Notes: generated by a model from the sequence alone, not told the origin. A DNA stretch of 64,000 nt from Bradyrhizobium sediminis (GCF_018736105.1 NZ_CP076135.1:1362001-1426000), one strand, 5' to 3'; numbered from the stretch's first letter, positions 49,799 through 59,766 are shown. Made by a program: numbers and translations.

Positions 49799-49808
49799 TC
49801 AAGGAGCC

Positions 49809-50543
49809 TCAGCGGCTGCGAATATTCGTTGCGGGCTGCGCGAACGGATCGGCGGCCTGCTGTTGAGCCGCGAGCTGTCGCGCCAGCCGCGCGCGCTGCG
49901 CGGCCCGGCGGCGCTGGGCCGCCCGCCGCGCCTGCTGCCTTTTCTTGACGACGCTGGAGTCCGGCTTGGCGCTGGCGGCCTTCGCCTCGGCCTCGATGGC
50001 GACGGGCGGATCGCCCAACGTGGCGATTTTCGTCGCGGCGACATCGGTTTCCGCCGCGGCTGCCCGTTCAGGTGCCGGAGTTTCATCGGTTGGCGGCAAG
50101 GCCCGCGCTAGGGCTGCGATCCTGGTCTCGTCGGCGGAGGCGGGCGCTTCGGCCGGCGCGGATGCGCCTTGCGCCGGGGGTTCCGCCGCCGGGATTTCCG
50201 GCTTCGCCGCCTGCGGCGGACTGGAATTCTGCGGGTTCAGCGCGGCGACCTTCTCAGGCTCAGTGGCGACGGCGGCAATCGCCGGAGGCTCGGCCGGTCC
50301 TGCCACCGTAGCGCCGTCCGATGGCTTCTGCTCGAACGGGTCCGGCTCGAGGCGCAGCATCGCCAGTACCGGGACGGGCGCCTCGTCCTGCTGGGCAAAC
50401 CTTGGTTCGGGCACGCGCCATGAGGGGTTGGCGGCAAATTCCTCGTGGGCGGTGCGGAGCAGGGCCGCGGCTCCGAGCCCGAACACCAGTATCGACATCG
50501 TCAGCACGATCGCGGCGAACAGAAAACGAAAGCCGGGGAGCAT
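49809..50543 (-). CDS. Membrane-anchored Ala/Pro-rich protein, unknown function
   Basis: 244 residues with one N-terminal membrane segment (FLFAAIVLTMSILVFGLGAA) and a long low-complexity part rich in Ala, Pro and Glu. The C-terminus is strongly basic (VKKRQQARRAAQRRRAAQRA). PSWRVPEPRFAQQDE after the anchor is shared with rhizobial proteins of unknown role. The topology suggests a periplasmic proline-rich spacer, or a cytoplasmic basic tail if inverted. The ATG at 50543 is chosen; the frame is open to a TTG at 50678. Confidence 0.7.
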   Translation of the reverse strand: MLPGFRFLFAAIVLTMSILVFGLGAAALLRTAHEEFAANPSWRVPEPRFAQQDEAPVPVLAMLRLEPDPFEQKPSDGATVAGPAEPPAIAAVATEPEKVAALNPQNSSPPQAAKPEIPAAEPPAQGASAPAEAPASADETRIAALARALPPTDETPAPERAAAAETDVAATKIATLGDPPVAIEAEAKAASAKPDSSVVKKRQQARRAAQRRRAAQRARLARQLAAQQQAADPFAQPATNIRSR

Positions 50544-50888
50544 GGAAGCAATCCGCCTTCGCAGGGGTCTGGAAGGCTCTTGAGCCAGCGGGAACGCGGT
50601 GACCACAGCTATGGCCGGGTTCGCGGCGCAAAATACCGCCAACACGCAGCGAATCAGGCTGATATGAGGATATCGCAACCGCCCCGTTCACGTTTGTTAC
50701 AAATCAGCGACCCGGGCACCGCCGGATGGCGTTTTCCGCGGGGGTGAGGCATCGTTGCCACGACGCTCGCGGCTCATCACAAAATGCCGGAATCGGGCCT
50801 GATTTCGCGGATTTGTCTTGAATGCGCCGCTATCTTCGGCCATCTGCCGTTAACGGTCCGGTGTCGGCTTGGGGACTATACAAGAACG
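50544..50888. other. 345-bp divergent intergenic region
   Basis: It separates the membrane-anchored protein and the L,D-transpeptidase gene and must contain both promoters. The segment 50840-50888 is relatively AT-rich and precedes the transpeptidase start. I see no palindrome, no sigma-54 element and no gene. Confidence 0.45.
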
Positions 50889-52079
50889 ATGATGATCAAA
50901 CGCACTCTGACGATTTGTGCTGCCTTGGCGGCGGGCGCAGCGGGAACCTCGCTCGGATCCTCGCTTGCCTTGGCGCAGGGCTATTCGCAGACCCCCGGCC
51001 AGGTCTATTCGGCGTCGCCGGCACCCTATCCGCCCGGCGGTTATGTGGTCGATGAGCGCCGCCTCCCGGGCGCGCCGGATTTCGACGCGCTGGAGGACGA
51101 TGATGGGCCGAACGCGCAGGGTTCGACGGCGCTCTTGCCCCCCGGTCCGGTGCTTTCGCCCGCCGATCCGCGCTATGGCCGCCCCGATCCTGCCCGGCCG
51201 CTTTATTCCGACCGTGGCGCGCCCACCGGCCCGGTCCTGTCGCCTGACGATCCGCGCTACGGCCGGCCGGCCGGACCGCCGCCGGTGATCTATTCGGACC
51301 GCCCCGCCGGTCCGCCGCAGCAGACTTATTCGGACCGCGGTAACGACACGCTGCGCCCGCCCGAAGCGGTCGGCGCCCCGGCCGGCGTCACCGGAGCGGT
51401 ACAGCCTCAGCAGAGCCAGGGGGCCGACGGCAAGCCGCTGGTGCTGTCCGCGCTGCCGCCGGAAGAACAGCCTGAAGTCGCGCCCGCGCAATTGCCGCCG
51501 AACCTGCGCCGCCAGGAAGTCCATTTCGTCACCAAGGAGCCGCCGGGCACGCTGGTCGTCGACACCCCGAACACCTACCTCTACTACGTGCTGGGTGGCG
51601 GCCGCGCGGTCCGCTACGGCGTCCGCGTCGGCCGCGACGGCTTTACCTGGACCGGCGTGCAGAAAATCACCCGCAAGGCCGAGTGGCCGGACTGGCATCC
51701 GCCGACCGAGATGATCGAGCGCCAGCCTTATCTGCCGCGCTTCATGGCGGGCGGACCGGGCAATCCGCTCGGTGCGCGCGCGATGTATCTCGGCTCCACC
51801 GTCTATCGCATCCACGGCACCAACCAGCCCTCGACGATCGGCAAGTTCGTCTCCTCGGGCTGCATCGGCATGCTGAACGAGGACGTCTCCGACCTGTTCG
51901 AGCGCGTCAAGGTCGGCACCCGCGTGGTGGTGCTCCCGGGCGGCCCGCCGCCGGGAACCGCAACCGCCTCGGCGCAGCCGGCGCCCGCGCCGGGCTCGGC
52001 GCAAGCGTCGAACGCTCCCGTTCCAGGCATGGCGCCCACCGTGGTGCCGCCGCTGCCGGCGCCGGTGACGGTGCGGTAA
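50889..52079 (+). CDS. L,D-transpeptidase (YkuD domain), secreted, proline-rich
   Basis: 396 residues. A signal peptide (TICAALAAGAAGTSLGSSLA to LAQ) is followed by a proline-rich linker of about 180 residues containing a partial repeat, GPVLSPADPRYGRP and GPVLSPDDPRYGRP. The YkuD domain (about 230-365) has His309 in RIHGTNQPSTIG and Cys325 in VSSGCIGMLNEDV, the catalytic pair. It forms 3-3 peptidoglycan crosslinks or attaches outer-membrane proteins. A short Ala/Pro tail follows. The start is one of two adjacent ATG codons. Confidence 0.94.
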   Translation: MMIKRTLTICAALAAGAAGTSLGSSLALAQGYSQTPGQVYSASPAPYPPGGYVVDERRLPGAPDFDALEDDDGPNAQGSTALLPPGPVLSPADPRYGRPDPARPLYSDRGAPTGPVLSPDDPRYGRPAGPPPVIYSDRPAGPPQQTYSDRGNDTLRPPEAVGAPAGVTGAVQPQQSQGADGKPLVLSALPPEEQPEVAPAQLPPNLRRQEVHFVTKEPPGTLVVDTPNTYLYYVLGGGRAVRYGVRVGRDGFTWTGVQKITRKAEWPDWHPPTEMIERQPYLPRFMAGGPGNPLGARAMYLGSTVYRIHGTNQPSTIGKFVSSGCIGMLNEDVSDLFERVKVGTRVVVLPGGPPPGTATASAQPAPAPGSAQASNAPVPGMAPTVVPPLPAPVTVR

Positions 52080-52106
52080 AGTCAGGGATCGAAAACCGCT
52101 ATCAAG

Positions 52107-52132
52107 AAAGGCCCGCCGAAGCGGGCCTTTTT
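52107..52132 (+). terminator. Intrinsic terminator after the L,D-transpeptidase gene
   Basis: A perfect 10-bp stem, AAAGGCCCGC and GCGGGCCTTT, with loop CGAA and a following TT. It starts 27 bp after the stop. The symmetry A3/T3 makes it usable from both sides, so it may also end the convergent dehydrogenase transcript. Confidence 0.9.
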
Positions 52133-52189
52133 CATTTCGTCCTCGCAACCCGTTTCTCGCCGTGACGGCAAGGGCTCATCACCGGATGG

Positions 52190-53149
52190 CTACGCCAGCC
52201 GTCGCACCGGCTCGCCCTTGAACCAGGCGTCGATGCCCTCGACCATCTGGCTGTAATGGGCGCGAAAGGTCTCCTCGGTGACGTAGCCGAGATGCGGCGT
52301 CAGCACGAGGTTGTCGAGCTTGCGGAAGGGGTGGTCGACCGGCAGCGGCTCGACCGAAAACACGTCGATCGCGGCACCCGCGATCTTTTTCTGCTGCAGG
52401 GTTTGCAGCAATGCGGCCTCGTCGATGATCGGCCCGCGCGCGGTGTTGACGATGAAGGCGGTCGGCTTCATACGCGCCAGATCGGCCGATCCCACCAGCC
52501 CGCGCGAGCGCTGGCTCAGCACCACATGGATGGTGACGATGTCGGCGCTGGCGAACAATTCCTCCTTGCTGGCGTAGCCGACGCCGACTTCCTTGCATCG
52601 CTCCGGCGTCAGGTTCGGGCTCCAGGCGATCACGTTCATGCCGAACGCCTGTGCGAGTTTCGACACCTTGGCCCCTAATTTGCCGAGGCCGACGACGCCG
52701 AGCGTCTTGCCCTCGATCTCGAGGCCGACGAATTTCTGCAAGGGTTCGCCGGCGTGCATGCGGGCGTTCTCGCGGCCGATTTTGCGGGTCAATTCCAGGA
52801 TCAGCCCCATGGTCAGGGGGGCGGTGGGGTCGCGGCCCCATTGCGTCCCGCACAGCACCACATTGTGGTCCTTGGCGGCCTCCAGATCGAGCGCGGCATT
52901 TCGCATGCCCGAGGTGATCATGAGTTTCAGCTTGGGCAGGCTCGCGAACAGGGCCCGCGGAAACGGCGTGCGTTCGCGCATCGCGCAGATGATCTCGAAA
53001 TCCTTCAGCGCGGCGGCGGCGGCCTCCTGCGAGGCGAAGGGCTGGTTGAATACGGTGACGTCGACGCGATCTGTGACCTTCGACCAGTCCGCGATATCAA
53101 GGGCCAGATTGAGATAGTCGTCGAGAATTGCACAGCGCAGCCGCGTCAT
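52190..53149 (-). CDS. D-2-hydroxyacid dehydrogenase family protein
   Basis: 319 residues. The NAD-binding motif is LGVVGLGKLGAKVSKLAQAF. The catalytic Arg is in FIVNTARGPIIDEAAL, the Glu in DVFSVEPLP and the His in LVLTPHLGYVTEETF. It reduces 2-oxoacids to D-2-hydroxyacids or the reverse. The segment ITSGMRNAALDLEAAKDHNV is seen in a subgroup distinct from SerA and LdhA. The substrate is unknown. The start begins MTRLRCAILDDYLNLALDIA; an ATG five codons upstream at 53164 is also open. Confidence 0.93.
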   Translation of the reverse strand: MTRLRCAILDDYLNLALDIADWSKVTDRVDVTVFNQPFASQEAAAAALKDFEIICAMRERTPFPRALFASLPKLKLMITSGMRNAALDLEAAKDHNVVLCGTQWGRDPTAPLTMGLILELTRKIGRENARMHAGEPLQKFVGLEIEGKTLGVVGLGKLGAKVSKLAQAFGMNVIAWSPNLTPERCKEVGVGYASKEELFASADIVTIHVVLSQRSRGLVGSADLARMKPTAFIVNTARGPIIDEAALLQTLQQKKIAGAAIDVFSVEPLPVDHPFRKLDNLVLTPHLGYVTEETFRAHYSQMVEGIDAWFKGEPVRRLA

Positions 53150-53317
53150 GGGAGGTCCGTTCATGGCGATGATGACGGGGCGGAAACGCGCCGTCCGGGA
53201 GCTGCCATGGTCGCGCGCAATCTTTCAGCGTGCAAGCGCCGGCGGCCGCAAAAGCGCCCGCAGCCGCAAGAGCGCTCGCAGCCCGATCGGCGCCGCCGTG
53301 TCAGCGGTCGGGGATGG

Positions 53318-53524
53318 TCAGCTGGAGTGGCGGTTCGACGAGGCCTTCTGCTTGGCGCGGCAGGCCGGGCCGGGGCCACGCATATAATGCAGTTCCGGCC
53401 GGTAGGGGTTGAAGGCCCGGGCGAAGAACTGGCGCCAGAAGTCACGGATTTCGGCGAGAGCGCTTGCCTGCTCGTGGCGGCTGGCTGCCGGGGAGGACAG
53501 GGAGGCTGAGTTGCTGGTTGCCAT
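53318..53524 (-). CDS. Small hypothetical protein
   Basis: 68 residues: a Ser/Ala-rich start (MATSNSASLSSPAASRHEQA), a helical middle (EIRDFWRQFFARAFNPYRPE) and a basic tail (CRAKQKASSNRHSS). The aromatic-rich middle is more protein-like than the competing frames, and a related small protein seems familiar from Bradyrhizobium, but I cannot name a family. The ribosome site is weak. Confidence 0.45.
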   Translation of the reverse strand: MATSNSASLSSPAASRHEQASALAEIRDFWRQFFARAFNPYRPELHYMRGPGPACRAKQKASSNRHSS

Positions 53525-53781
53525 GACGCGGGCCCCGCCGTTTTTCGTGCGCGGCTTTTGCCGCGAGAGAGCCCCTTTTGGGGCGCCGAAAACCAGTTTT
53601 CGCCCGATTTGTTAAAAGAAGGTTTCAATTGTCCGGATCAGGCGCCCCATGGTGTCGATCCCGTAATGATCCATGGTGAACGGATGGAAAAGGCCGGGCG
53701 CGCGGTTGCCCTTTGCGGGCTGCGCCGCTACATCAGCGGCAGCAAATTTCCGACAAATGCAACGGTTTCCAAGGGATCACG

Positions 53782-55431
<1,650 letters not shown>

Positions 55432-55503
55432 GCTGGCGTTTGATGTCGCCGAACTTGTCGAGAAAGTTGCGGGCTCGCGGCAACGCGTCGTTGGCAGGCG
55501 TTA

Positions 55504-55764
55504 TTATCCCACCTTCTCCGCCCGCCACATCTTGATCAGCGATTGATACGGCACGTCGCGCTTGTTGGCGGCGATCTTGATCTGCTCCAGCAGGCTCACA
55601 GGCAGTCGCAATGAGATGGCTGTGGTCGATGGCATCAGGTTTGGGAAGCGCACCCGCACGGCCTTGCTCAGGTCAAAATAGTCCGCAGTATCGTGCGACT
55701 CCCAAAAAGAACGTTCCTGGGATTCGTTGGCAAATTTGGGGACTTGTTTAAGTTTCTTCGGCAT
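55504..55764 (-). CDS. brnA: BrnA-type antitoxin (CopG/ribbon-helix-helix)
   Basis: 86 residues. The N-terminal part KKLKQVPKFANESQERSFWE followed by SHDTADYFDLSKAV and the C-terminal DNA-binding part TTAISLRLPVSLLEQIKIAA with VPYQSLIKMW are the pattern of the BrnA/CopG antitoxins. It would neutralise BrnT and repress its own operon. Only a stub of brnT is left upstream. The ATG at 55764 has AAGGAG 10 nt before it, inside the toxin remnant; a GTG at 55773 is an alternative. Confidence 0.9.
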   Translation of the reverse strand: MPKKLKQVPKFANESQERSFWESHDTADYFDLSKAVRVRFPNLMPSTTAISLRLPVSLLEQIKIAANKRDVPYQSLIKMWRAEKVG

Positions 55765-55813
55765 AGCGTGCACGCTCCTTCGCGCTCACCGGACGTACTG
55801 AAATAATCCGCAA
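55748..55813 (-). pseudogene. C-terminal remnant of a BrnT toxin gene
   Basis: The last 21 codons read LRIISVRPVSAKERARYAEE-T, which is the conserved end of BrnT toxins (RIISAR.AS..ER..YEE). They overlap the brnA start by 17 nt, exactly as in intact brnTA operons. Upstream, none of the three frames shows the rest of the toxin (no FEWD..K...N...H.V.F block), and the frame turns to arginine-rich noise. The toxin is therefore lost while the antitoxin remains. Confidence 0.75.
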
Positions 55814-55986
55814 CAGAGCTGCGCATCGATGCAATATGGGCTTCAAAGAAGCGCTACCCTGACCTGCGCTCACACCCCGCCTGCGCCAAATGGCCGCTCG
55901 GCCCCGGCCGTCCGGAATGTGCCATATCCGGATGCTAGAATGACCGCGATTGCCACACTGATTCCCGCACGGAAAGACCCCGCCCC

Positions 55987-56577
55987 ATGTCCATGACGCC
56001 GGAAACGCCCCTGCCGCCCAAAGGCAAGGGGATCGAGTTACGTCCGATCCCGATGCTGATCTTCGGCTCCCGCTGGCTGCAATTGCCGCTTTATGTCGGC
56101 CTGATCGTCGCGCAGGGCGTCTATGTGGTGCTGTTTCTGAAGGAGTTGTGGCACCTGTTCGCCCACTCATTCGATTTCAGCGAGCAGCAGATCATGCTGG
56201 CGGTGCTCGGCCTGATCGACGTGGTGATGATTTCCAACCTGCTGGTGATGGTGATCGTCGGCGGCTACGAGACGTTCGTTTCCCGTCTCAACCTGCAGGG
56301 TCATCCCGACGAGCCGGAATGGCTCAGCCATGTCAACGCCAGCGTGCTCAAGATCAAGCTCGCGATGGCGATCATCGGCATCTCGTCGATCCACCTGCTG
56401 CGAACCTTCATCGAGGCCGGCGGACTGGCGTCGGGGAAGACCGGTTACACCGAAACCGGCGTGATGTGGCAGACCATCATTCACACGATTTTCATCCTGT
56501 CTGCGATCGGCATCGCCTTTGTCGACCGGCTGTCGAATATTGCCTCCGAAGAGGCGAAGCACTCCGCTTCGCACTGA
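55987..56577 (+). CDS. UPF0114 (YqhA) family membrane protein
   Basis: 196 residues with about four membrane segments ([77 protein letters not shown]). The sequence [18 protein letters not shown] followed by [16 protein letters not shown] is the signature of this family, whose function is unknown. Its stop overlaps the ATG of the transglycosylase gene (TGATG), so the two are translationally coupled. Confidence 0.93.
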   Translation: MSMTPETPLPPKGKGIELRPIPMLIFGSRWLQLPLYVGLIVAQGVYVVLFLKELWHLFAHSFDFSEQQIMLAVLGLIDVVMISNLLVMVIVGGYETFVSRLNLQGHPDEPEWLSHVNASVLKIKLAMAIIGISSIHLLRTFIEAGGLASGKTGYTETGVMWQTIIHTIFILSAIGIAFVDRLSNIASEEAKHSASH

Positions 56578-57848
56578 TGGGCGACATGGCATTCGATCGG
56601 GTTCCGGTTCTGCGCAACGGCGTACTCGCCACGCTTGTTCTGACGGTGGCCACGGTGATGATCGGCGTGCCGCATTCCGCTCGCGCCGCCGATGCCGGAT
56701 TCACCCGGTTCATCGCTTCGCTTTGGCCGGAAGCGCAGGCGCAAGGCGTGCCGCGCGCGACCTTCGACGCCGAAACCCGCGGCCTTGCGCCGGATTACAA
56801 ACTGCCGGATCTGATCCTGCCGGGACGGCCCGCCACCGGCGCGCCGTCGCAGGCTGAGTTCGTGCAGGTGCCGGCCGACTATGTAAAGGAATCGAGCATC
56901 GCGCGGCTGGCGGCGGAGGGGCAGAAGCTGATGGCGAAGCATCGCTCGGCGCTCGGCGCGATCGAAACGCGCTTCGGCGTGCCCGGCGCCATCGTGCTGG
57001 CGATCTGGGGCCGCGAAACCGATTACGGCCGCTACGCGCTGCCCTATGACGGTTTGCGCGTGCTGGCGACGCAGGCCTATGTCGGCCGGCGCAAGGATCA
57101 GTATCGCAGCGAGTTCATCCTGGCGCTGAAGCTGATCGGCGAGGGCGTGGTGACGCGCAAGGATCTGCGCTCGTCCTGGGCCGGCGCCACCGGGCTGACG
57201 CAATTCCTTCCCTCCGAGCTCTACAAGCACGGCGTCGATCTCGATGGCGACGGCCGGGTCGACATCTGGCATTCGGTCCCGGACGCGCTCGCCTCCGCCG
57301 CCCGGCAGCTCGTCAACAAGGGCTGGCAGCCGGGTGTCCGCTGGGCCTACGAAGTGCGGGCGCCGGCCGGCGCCGATTGCACCATCGGCGTGCCCGAGGT
57401 GACGAAGCCGATCCGCGAATGGCAGCGCGAAGGCTTCGTGCCGGTGCGCGGACAAAAGCTCAGTGCCGCCGAGCAGGCGCAGCCGGCCTCGCTGCTGCAG
57501 CCCGAAGGCATCTACGGCCCGGCGTTCCTGACCACGAAAAACTACTTCGTCATCAAGGAATACAATTTTTCGGATCTCTACGTGCTGTTCGTCGGCCATC
57601 TCGCCGATCGCATGCTGAGCCCGCAGCCGTTCGCGACGCCGTGGTCGGCCTCGACCCAACTGCGCACATCAGCGGTCGAGGCGATGCAGCGTCACCTCAC
57701 GCGCATCGGCCTCTACGGCGACAAGGTGGACGGCAAGGCGGGCATGAAAACCCGCGCGGCGCTCGGTGCCTACCAGAAATCGGCCGGGCTCAAGGTGGAC
57801 TGCTGGCCGAGCGAAGCCGTGCTGCGTTCGATCGGCACGGTGCGCTAG
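56577..57848 (+). CDS. Lytic murein transglycosylase (MltB/SltB type) with peptidoglycan-binding domain
   Basis: 423 residues with an N-terminal signal segment (NGVLATLVLTVATVMIGVPH to ARAAD). The SLT_2 domain has the catalytic Glu147 in AIWGRETDYGRY and AGATGLTQFLPSEL. DLDGDGRVDIWHSVPDALAS is the EF-hand-like metal loop of MltB. The C-terminal PG_binding_1 domain is AMQRHLTRIGLYGDKVDGKA followed by MKTRAALGAYQKSAGL. It cleaves glycan strands to 1,6-anhydro products in the periplasm. The ATG overlaps the UPF0114 stop by one base. Confidence 0.95.
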   Translation: MGDMAFDRVPVLRNGVLATLVLTVATVMIGVPHSARAADAGFTRFIASLWPEAQAQGVPRATFDAETRGLAPDYKLPDLILPGRPATGAPSQAEFVQVPADYVKESSIARLAAEGQKLMAKHRSALGAIETRFGVPGAIVLAIWGRETDYGRYALPYDGLRVLATQAYVGRRKDQYRSEFILALKLIGEGVVTRKDLRSSWAGATGLTQFLPSELYKHGVDLDGDGRVDIWHSVPDALASAARQLVNKGWQPGVRWAYEVRAPAGADCTIGVPEVTKPIREWQREGFVPVRGQKLSAAEQAQPASLLQPEGIYGPAFLTTKNYFVIKEYNFSDLYVLFVGHLADRMLSPQPFATPWSASTQLRTSAVEAMQRHLTRIGLYGDKVDGKAGMKTRAALGAYQKSAGLKVDCWPSEAVLRSIGTVR

Positions 57849-57861
57849 GCGCAACTATCTC

Positions 57862-57961
57862 CCCTCATGGTGAGGAGCCGTGCGCTTGCGCGGCGTCTCG
57901 AACCATGAGGTCGCTCATCCTTCGAGACGCGGCCAAGAGGCCGCTCCTCCAGCGATGAGCG
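57862..57961. repeat. Palindromic intergenic repeat, CTCATGGTGAGGAG family
   Basis: A second copy of the element at 43316: CTCATGGTGAGGAGC..GCG with TCTCGAACCATGAG, then CTCATCCTTCGAGACGCGG with CCGCTCCTCCAGCGATGAG. About 70-80 percent of its positions appear the same by eye. It lies after the transglycosylase gene. Confidence 0.85.
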
Positions 57962-57989
57962 CAAGTGCGCTCACGCGGGGATGAGGATC

Positions 57990-58024
57990 GAGAAAAGAAA
58001 AACCCGGCCGCAGGGGCCGGGTTT
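57990..58024 (-). terminator. Intrinsic terminator of the glycine-zipper gene at 58061
   Basis: A 10-bp stem, AAACCCGGCC and GGCCGGGTTT, with a 5-nt loop. On the minus strand it is followed by TTCTTTTCT, a proper U-rich tail. It begins 36 bp after the stop of the small gene at 58061. Confidence 0.9.
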
Positions 58025-58060
58025 CAAAATCACAATGCGGTAATCGAAGTGCCGGTCAGC

Positions 58061-58333
58061 TCAGTCGCAGACCTCGACGCGGCGATAGCGCCAGCCGTAA
58101 CCGTCCCAGAAGCGCTCGCGCACCATACGGCAGGCCGGGTAGTCGTCCACATACACCGGGGCCGGGGCGGCGTATGCCGGGCGGCTGGAGGCGATGGCGC
58201 CGCCGATGATCGCGCCGCCGATCAGGCCGGCCGCCACGCCTGCGGCCACGCCGCGCTGCGCGCTGGCGGGCGTCGCGGCGAGCGAGCCTGCGATCGTTGC
58301 GACCGCGACGAAGGCAGCAAATGTCTTCTTCAT
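58061..58333 (-). CDS. Small secreted glycine-zipper protein, paralogue A
   Basis: 90 residues. A signal peptide (KKTFAAFVAVATIAGSLAAT to ASAQ) is followed by a glycine-zipper hydrophobic stretch (RGVAAGVAAGLIGGAIIGGA) and a C-terminal part with two cysteines (YPACRMVRERFWDGYGWRYR..VEVCD). It shares the zipper and the RFWDGYGWR...VCD end with the gene at 58566. The role is unknown; an envelope structural protein is plausible. Good AGGAGAG site before the ATG. Confidence 0.88.
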   Translation of the reverse strand: MKKTFAAFVAVATIAGSLAATPASAQRGVAAGVAAGLIGGAIIGGAIASSRPAYAAPAPVYVDDYPACRMVRERFWDGYGWRYRRVEVCD

Positions 58334-58499
58334 GTCCTGGACTCTCCTGGAGATGGCGCCTTGCGCCGGCGCCGGGTTTAGATTGACTCACACGCCGCGT
58401 TCGAAACTGTCCGTCTCGCTAGAGAGCGCACAACAGTCAATCGAAGGTAAACGCTGGCGAAGCAGTGGCCGGGAAAAACGGTTTTTTCAGGCCATCAAC

Positions 58500-58535
58500 G
58501 AAAATCGCCCCGGAAAACGCCGTGTTTCCGGGGCG
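58500..58535 (-). terminator. Intrinsic terminator of the glycine-zipper gene at 58566
   Basis: An 11-bp stem, CGCCCCGGAAA and TTTCCGGGGCG, with an 8-nt loop. On the minus strand it is followed by ATTTT. It begins 31 bp after the stop of the small gene at 58566. Confidence 0.85.
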
Positions 58536-58565
58536 TCGCAGATGCTCTTGATGAAGATGAACGGC

Positions 58566-58874
58566 TTAATCGCAGATCCGAACGTTGCGAACCCGCCAGC
58601 CATAACCGTCCCAGAACCGCTGGCGTTGCCAGAAGCAGCTTGGCTCGGCGACATAGGCCGGACCGCCGTAATAGCCGTATCCCGGGCCATAATAGCCCGG
58701 CCCGTAATAGCCGTTCTGGGACGCAATCGCGCCGCCGACAATGGCGCCGCCGATCAGTCCGGCTGCCACGCCCGCGGCAATCCGGCCATTGCGAGCCTCG
58801 GCGGCCTGCGGCGCGGCAACGGCCGAAACAGCCAGGGTGGCGGCGGCAGCGAGCGCCATCAATGTCTTCCTCAT
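58566..58874 (-). CDS. Small secreted glycine-zipper protein, paralogue B
   Basis: 102 residues. Signal peptide (MRKTLMALAAAATLAVSAVA to ..AEA), glycine zipper (RIAAGVAAGLIGGAIVGGAI), then a tyrosine- and glycine-rich insert (YYGPGYYGPGYGYYGG) absent from paralogue A, and the shared end SCFWQRQRFWDGYGWR..NVRICD with two cysteines. It lies 232 bp upstream of paralogue A on the same strand with its own terminator. The ATG at 58874 follows AAGGTGAAGG; an ATG at 58892 is possible. Confidence 0.87.
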   Translation of the reverse strand: MRKTLMALAAAATLAVSAVAAPQAAEARNGRIAAGVAAGLIGGAIVGGAIASQNGYYGPGYYGPGYGYYGGPAYVAEPSCFWQRQRFWDGYGWRVRNVRICD

Positions 58875-59043
58875 GGCCTTCACCTTTCTCATTGAACGGG
58901 ACCGTCAAATCGTCTGTCCGGACAAAAGTTCCACATTTTGCTTGAATGATCAATGAACGGACATGCCCGAACAGGCGACGAAATCGGGGCTGACGCGGTG
59001 TTTTTGCGGCGCAAAGGCCGGTTTTTTGCAGGAAGGGAACCCA

Positions 59044-59322
59044 ATGACAAACGCAATGGCGGCATTCGGAATTGCGGCCGGCGGCACCTCCCTGATCTGC
59101 TACCTGCTGATGACGCGAAAGCCGAAACGCCGGGCCGTCGGCGGCTCGTCCGACGCCAGTTCGGGCACTGATGGCGGCATGGCCGGGGGTGACGGCTGGA
59201 GCCTTGCGGGCTGGTTCGGCGGCGACAGTTCCACGTCCGACAGTTCGGGCAATCCAGGCGGCGGCGATAGCGGCGGCGATGGCGGGGGAGGCGATGGCGG
59301 GGGAGGCGGCGGTGGCGATTGA
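59044..59322 (+). CDS. Small membrane-anchored Gly/Asp/Ser-rich protein
   Basis: 92 residues. The N-terminal hydrophobic segment (MAAFGIAAGGTSLICYLLMT) is followed by a basic RKPKRR stop-transfer signal and a low-complexity tail of Ser, Asp and Gly ending in repeated GGGDGG units. It resembles small cytosol-facing or surface tails of no known function. The ATG at 59044 follows GGAAGGGAACCC, which settles the start. Confidence 0.7.
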   Translation: MTNAMAAFGIAAGGTSLICYLLMTRKPKRRAVGGSSDASSGTDGGMAGGDGWSLAGWFGGDSSTSDSSGNPGGGDSGGDGGGGDGGGGGGGD

Positions 59323-59374
59323 GCCTGCAAAGCCCGCAAGAATGGCGCCATTTGATCTGGCGCAACCGCATCTC

Positions 59375-59391
59375 TTTAGATCGGTTCTAGC
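59375..59391 (+). promoter_or_regulatory. Irr-type iron control box upstream of bfd
   Basis: TTTAGAT-CGG-TTCTAGC fits the rhizobial Irr-box TTTAGAA-N3-TTCTAAA at 11 of 14 arm positions. It lies 112 bp before the bfd start. Irr controls iron genes according to haem status in Bradyrhizobium, so the match agrees with the gene it precedes. Confidence 0.6.
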
Positions 59392-59502
59392 TGCATGTGC
59401 GATCACTTTGGAATCGCTTGAAAAGACGGTTTTTCTTTTTGCATCCCGCCGCGCCGTTACATATCGATAGGCTTACGCATCACCGATGAGCCCTGCCGTT
59501 TC

Positions 59503-59766
59503 ATGATTGTTTGTTCCTGCAACGTCATCAGCGACCACGATGTCCGTAACGCCGTCAACGCCGCGGACGATCTTCCACGCAGTCCCAAGCAGGTCTATGA
59601 CTGCCTCGGCTGCAGCGCCGAATGCGGCCGGTGCGCGCGCACCATCAAGACCATCATCGACGATGCCCTGGGCGCCTGCGCCAAGTCCTGCGGCGCCGGA
59701 TGCCCGCACAGCGTGGCCGCCGCCGAGCCGCATGCCCATGCCGAGTTCGCGCTCGCGGCCTCCTGA
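59503..59766 (+). CDS. bfd: Bacterioferritin-associated ferredoxin
   Basis: 87 residues. It begins MIVCSCNVISDHDVRNAVNA and has the CxC (Cys4, Cys6) and CxxC (Cys41, Cys44 in AECGRCART) ligands of a [2Fe-2S] cluster with the spacing of E. coli Bfd. Bfd docks on bacterioferritin and gives electrons for the release of stored iron. A C-terminal extension with more Cys and His (ACAKSCGAGCPHS...HAHAE) is unusual beside the 64-residue E. coli protein. bfr lies 159 bp downstream on the same strand. Confidence 0.93.
   Translation: MIVCSCNVISDHDVRNAVNAADDLPRSPKQVYDCLGCSAECGRCARTIKTIIDDALGACAKSCGAGCPHSVAAAEPHAHAEFALAAS

Noticed and set aside
59200..59322. Repetitive GGCGGGGGAGGCGATGG-type sequence that might be a regulatory repeat
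   Set aside because: It is the coding sequence of the Gly/Asp-rich tail of a small membrane protein.
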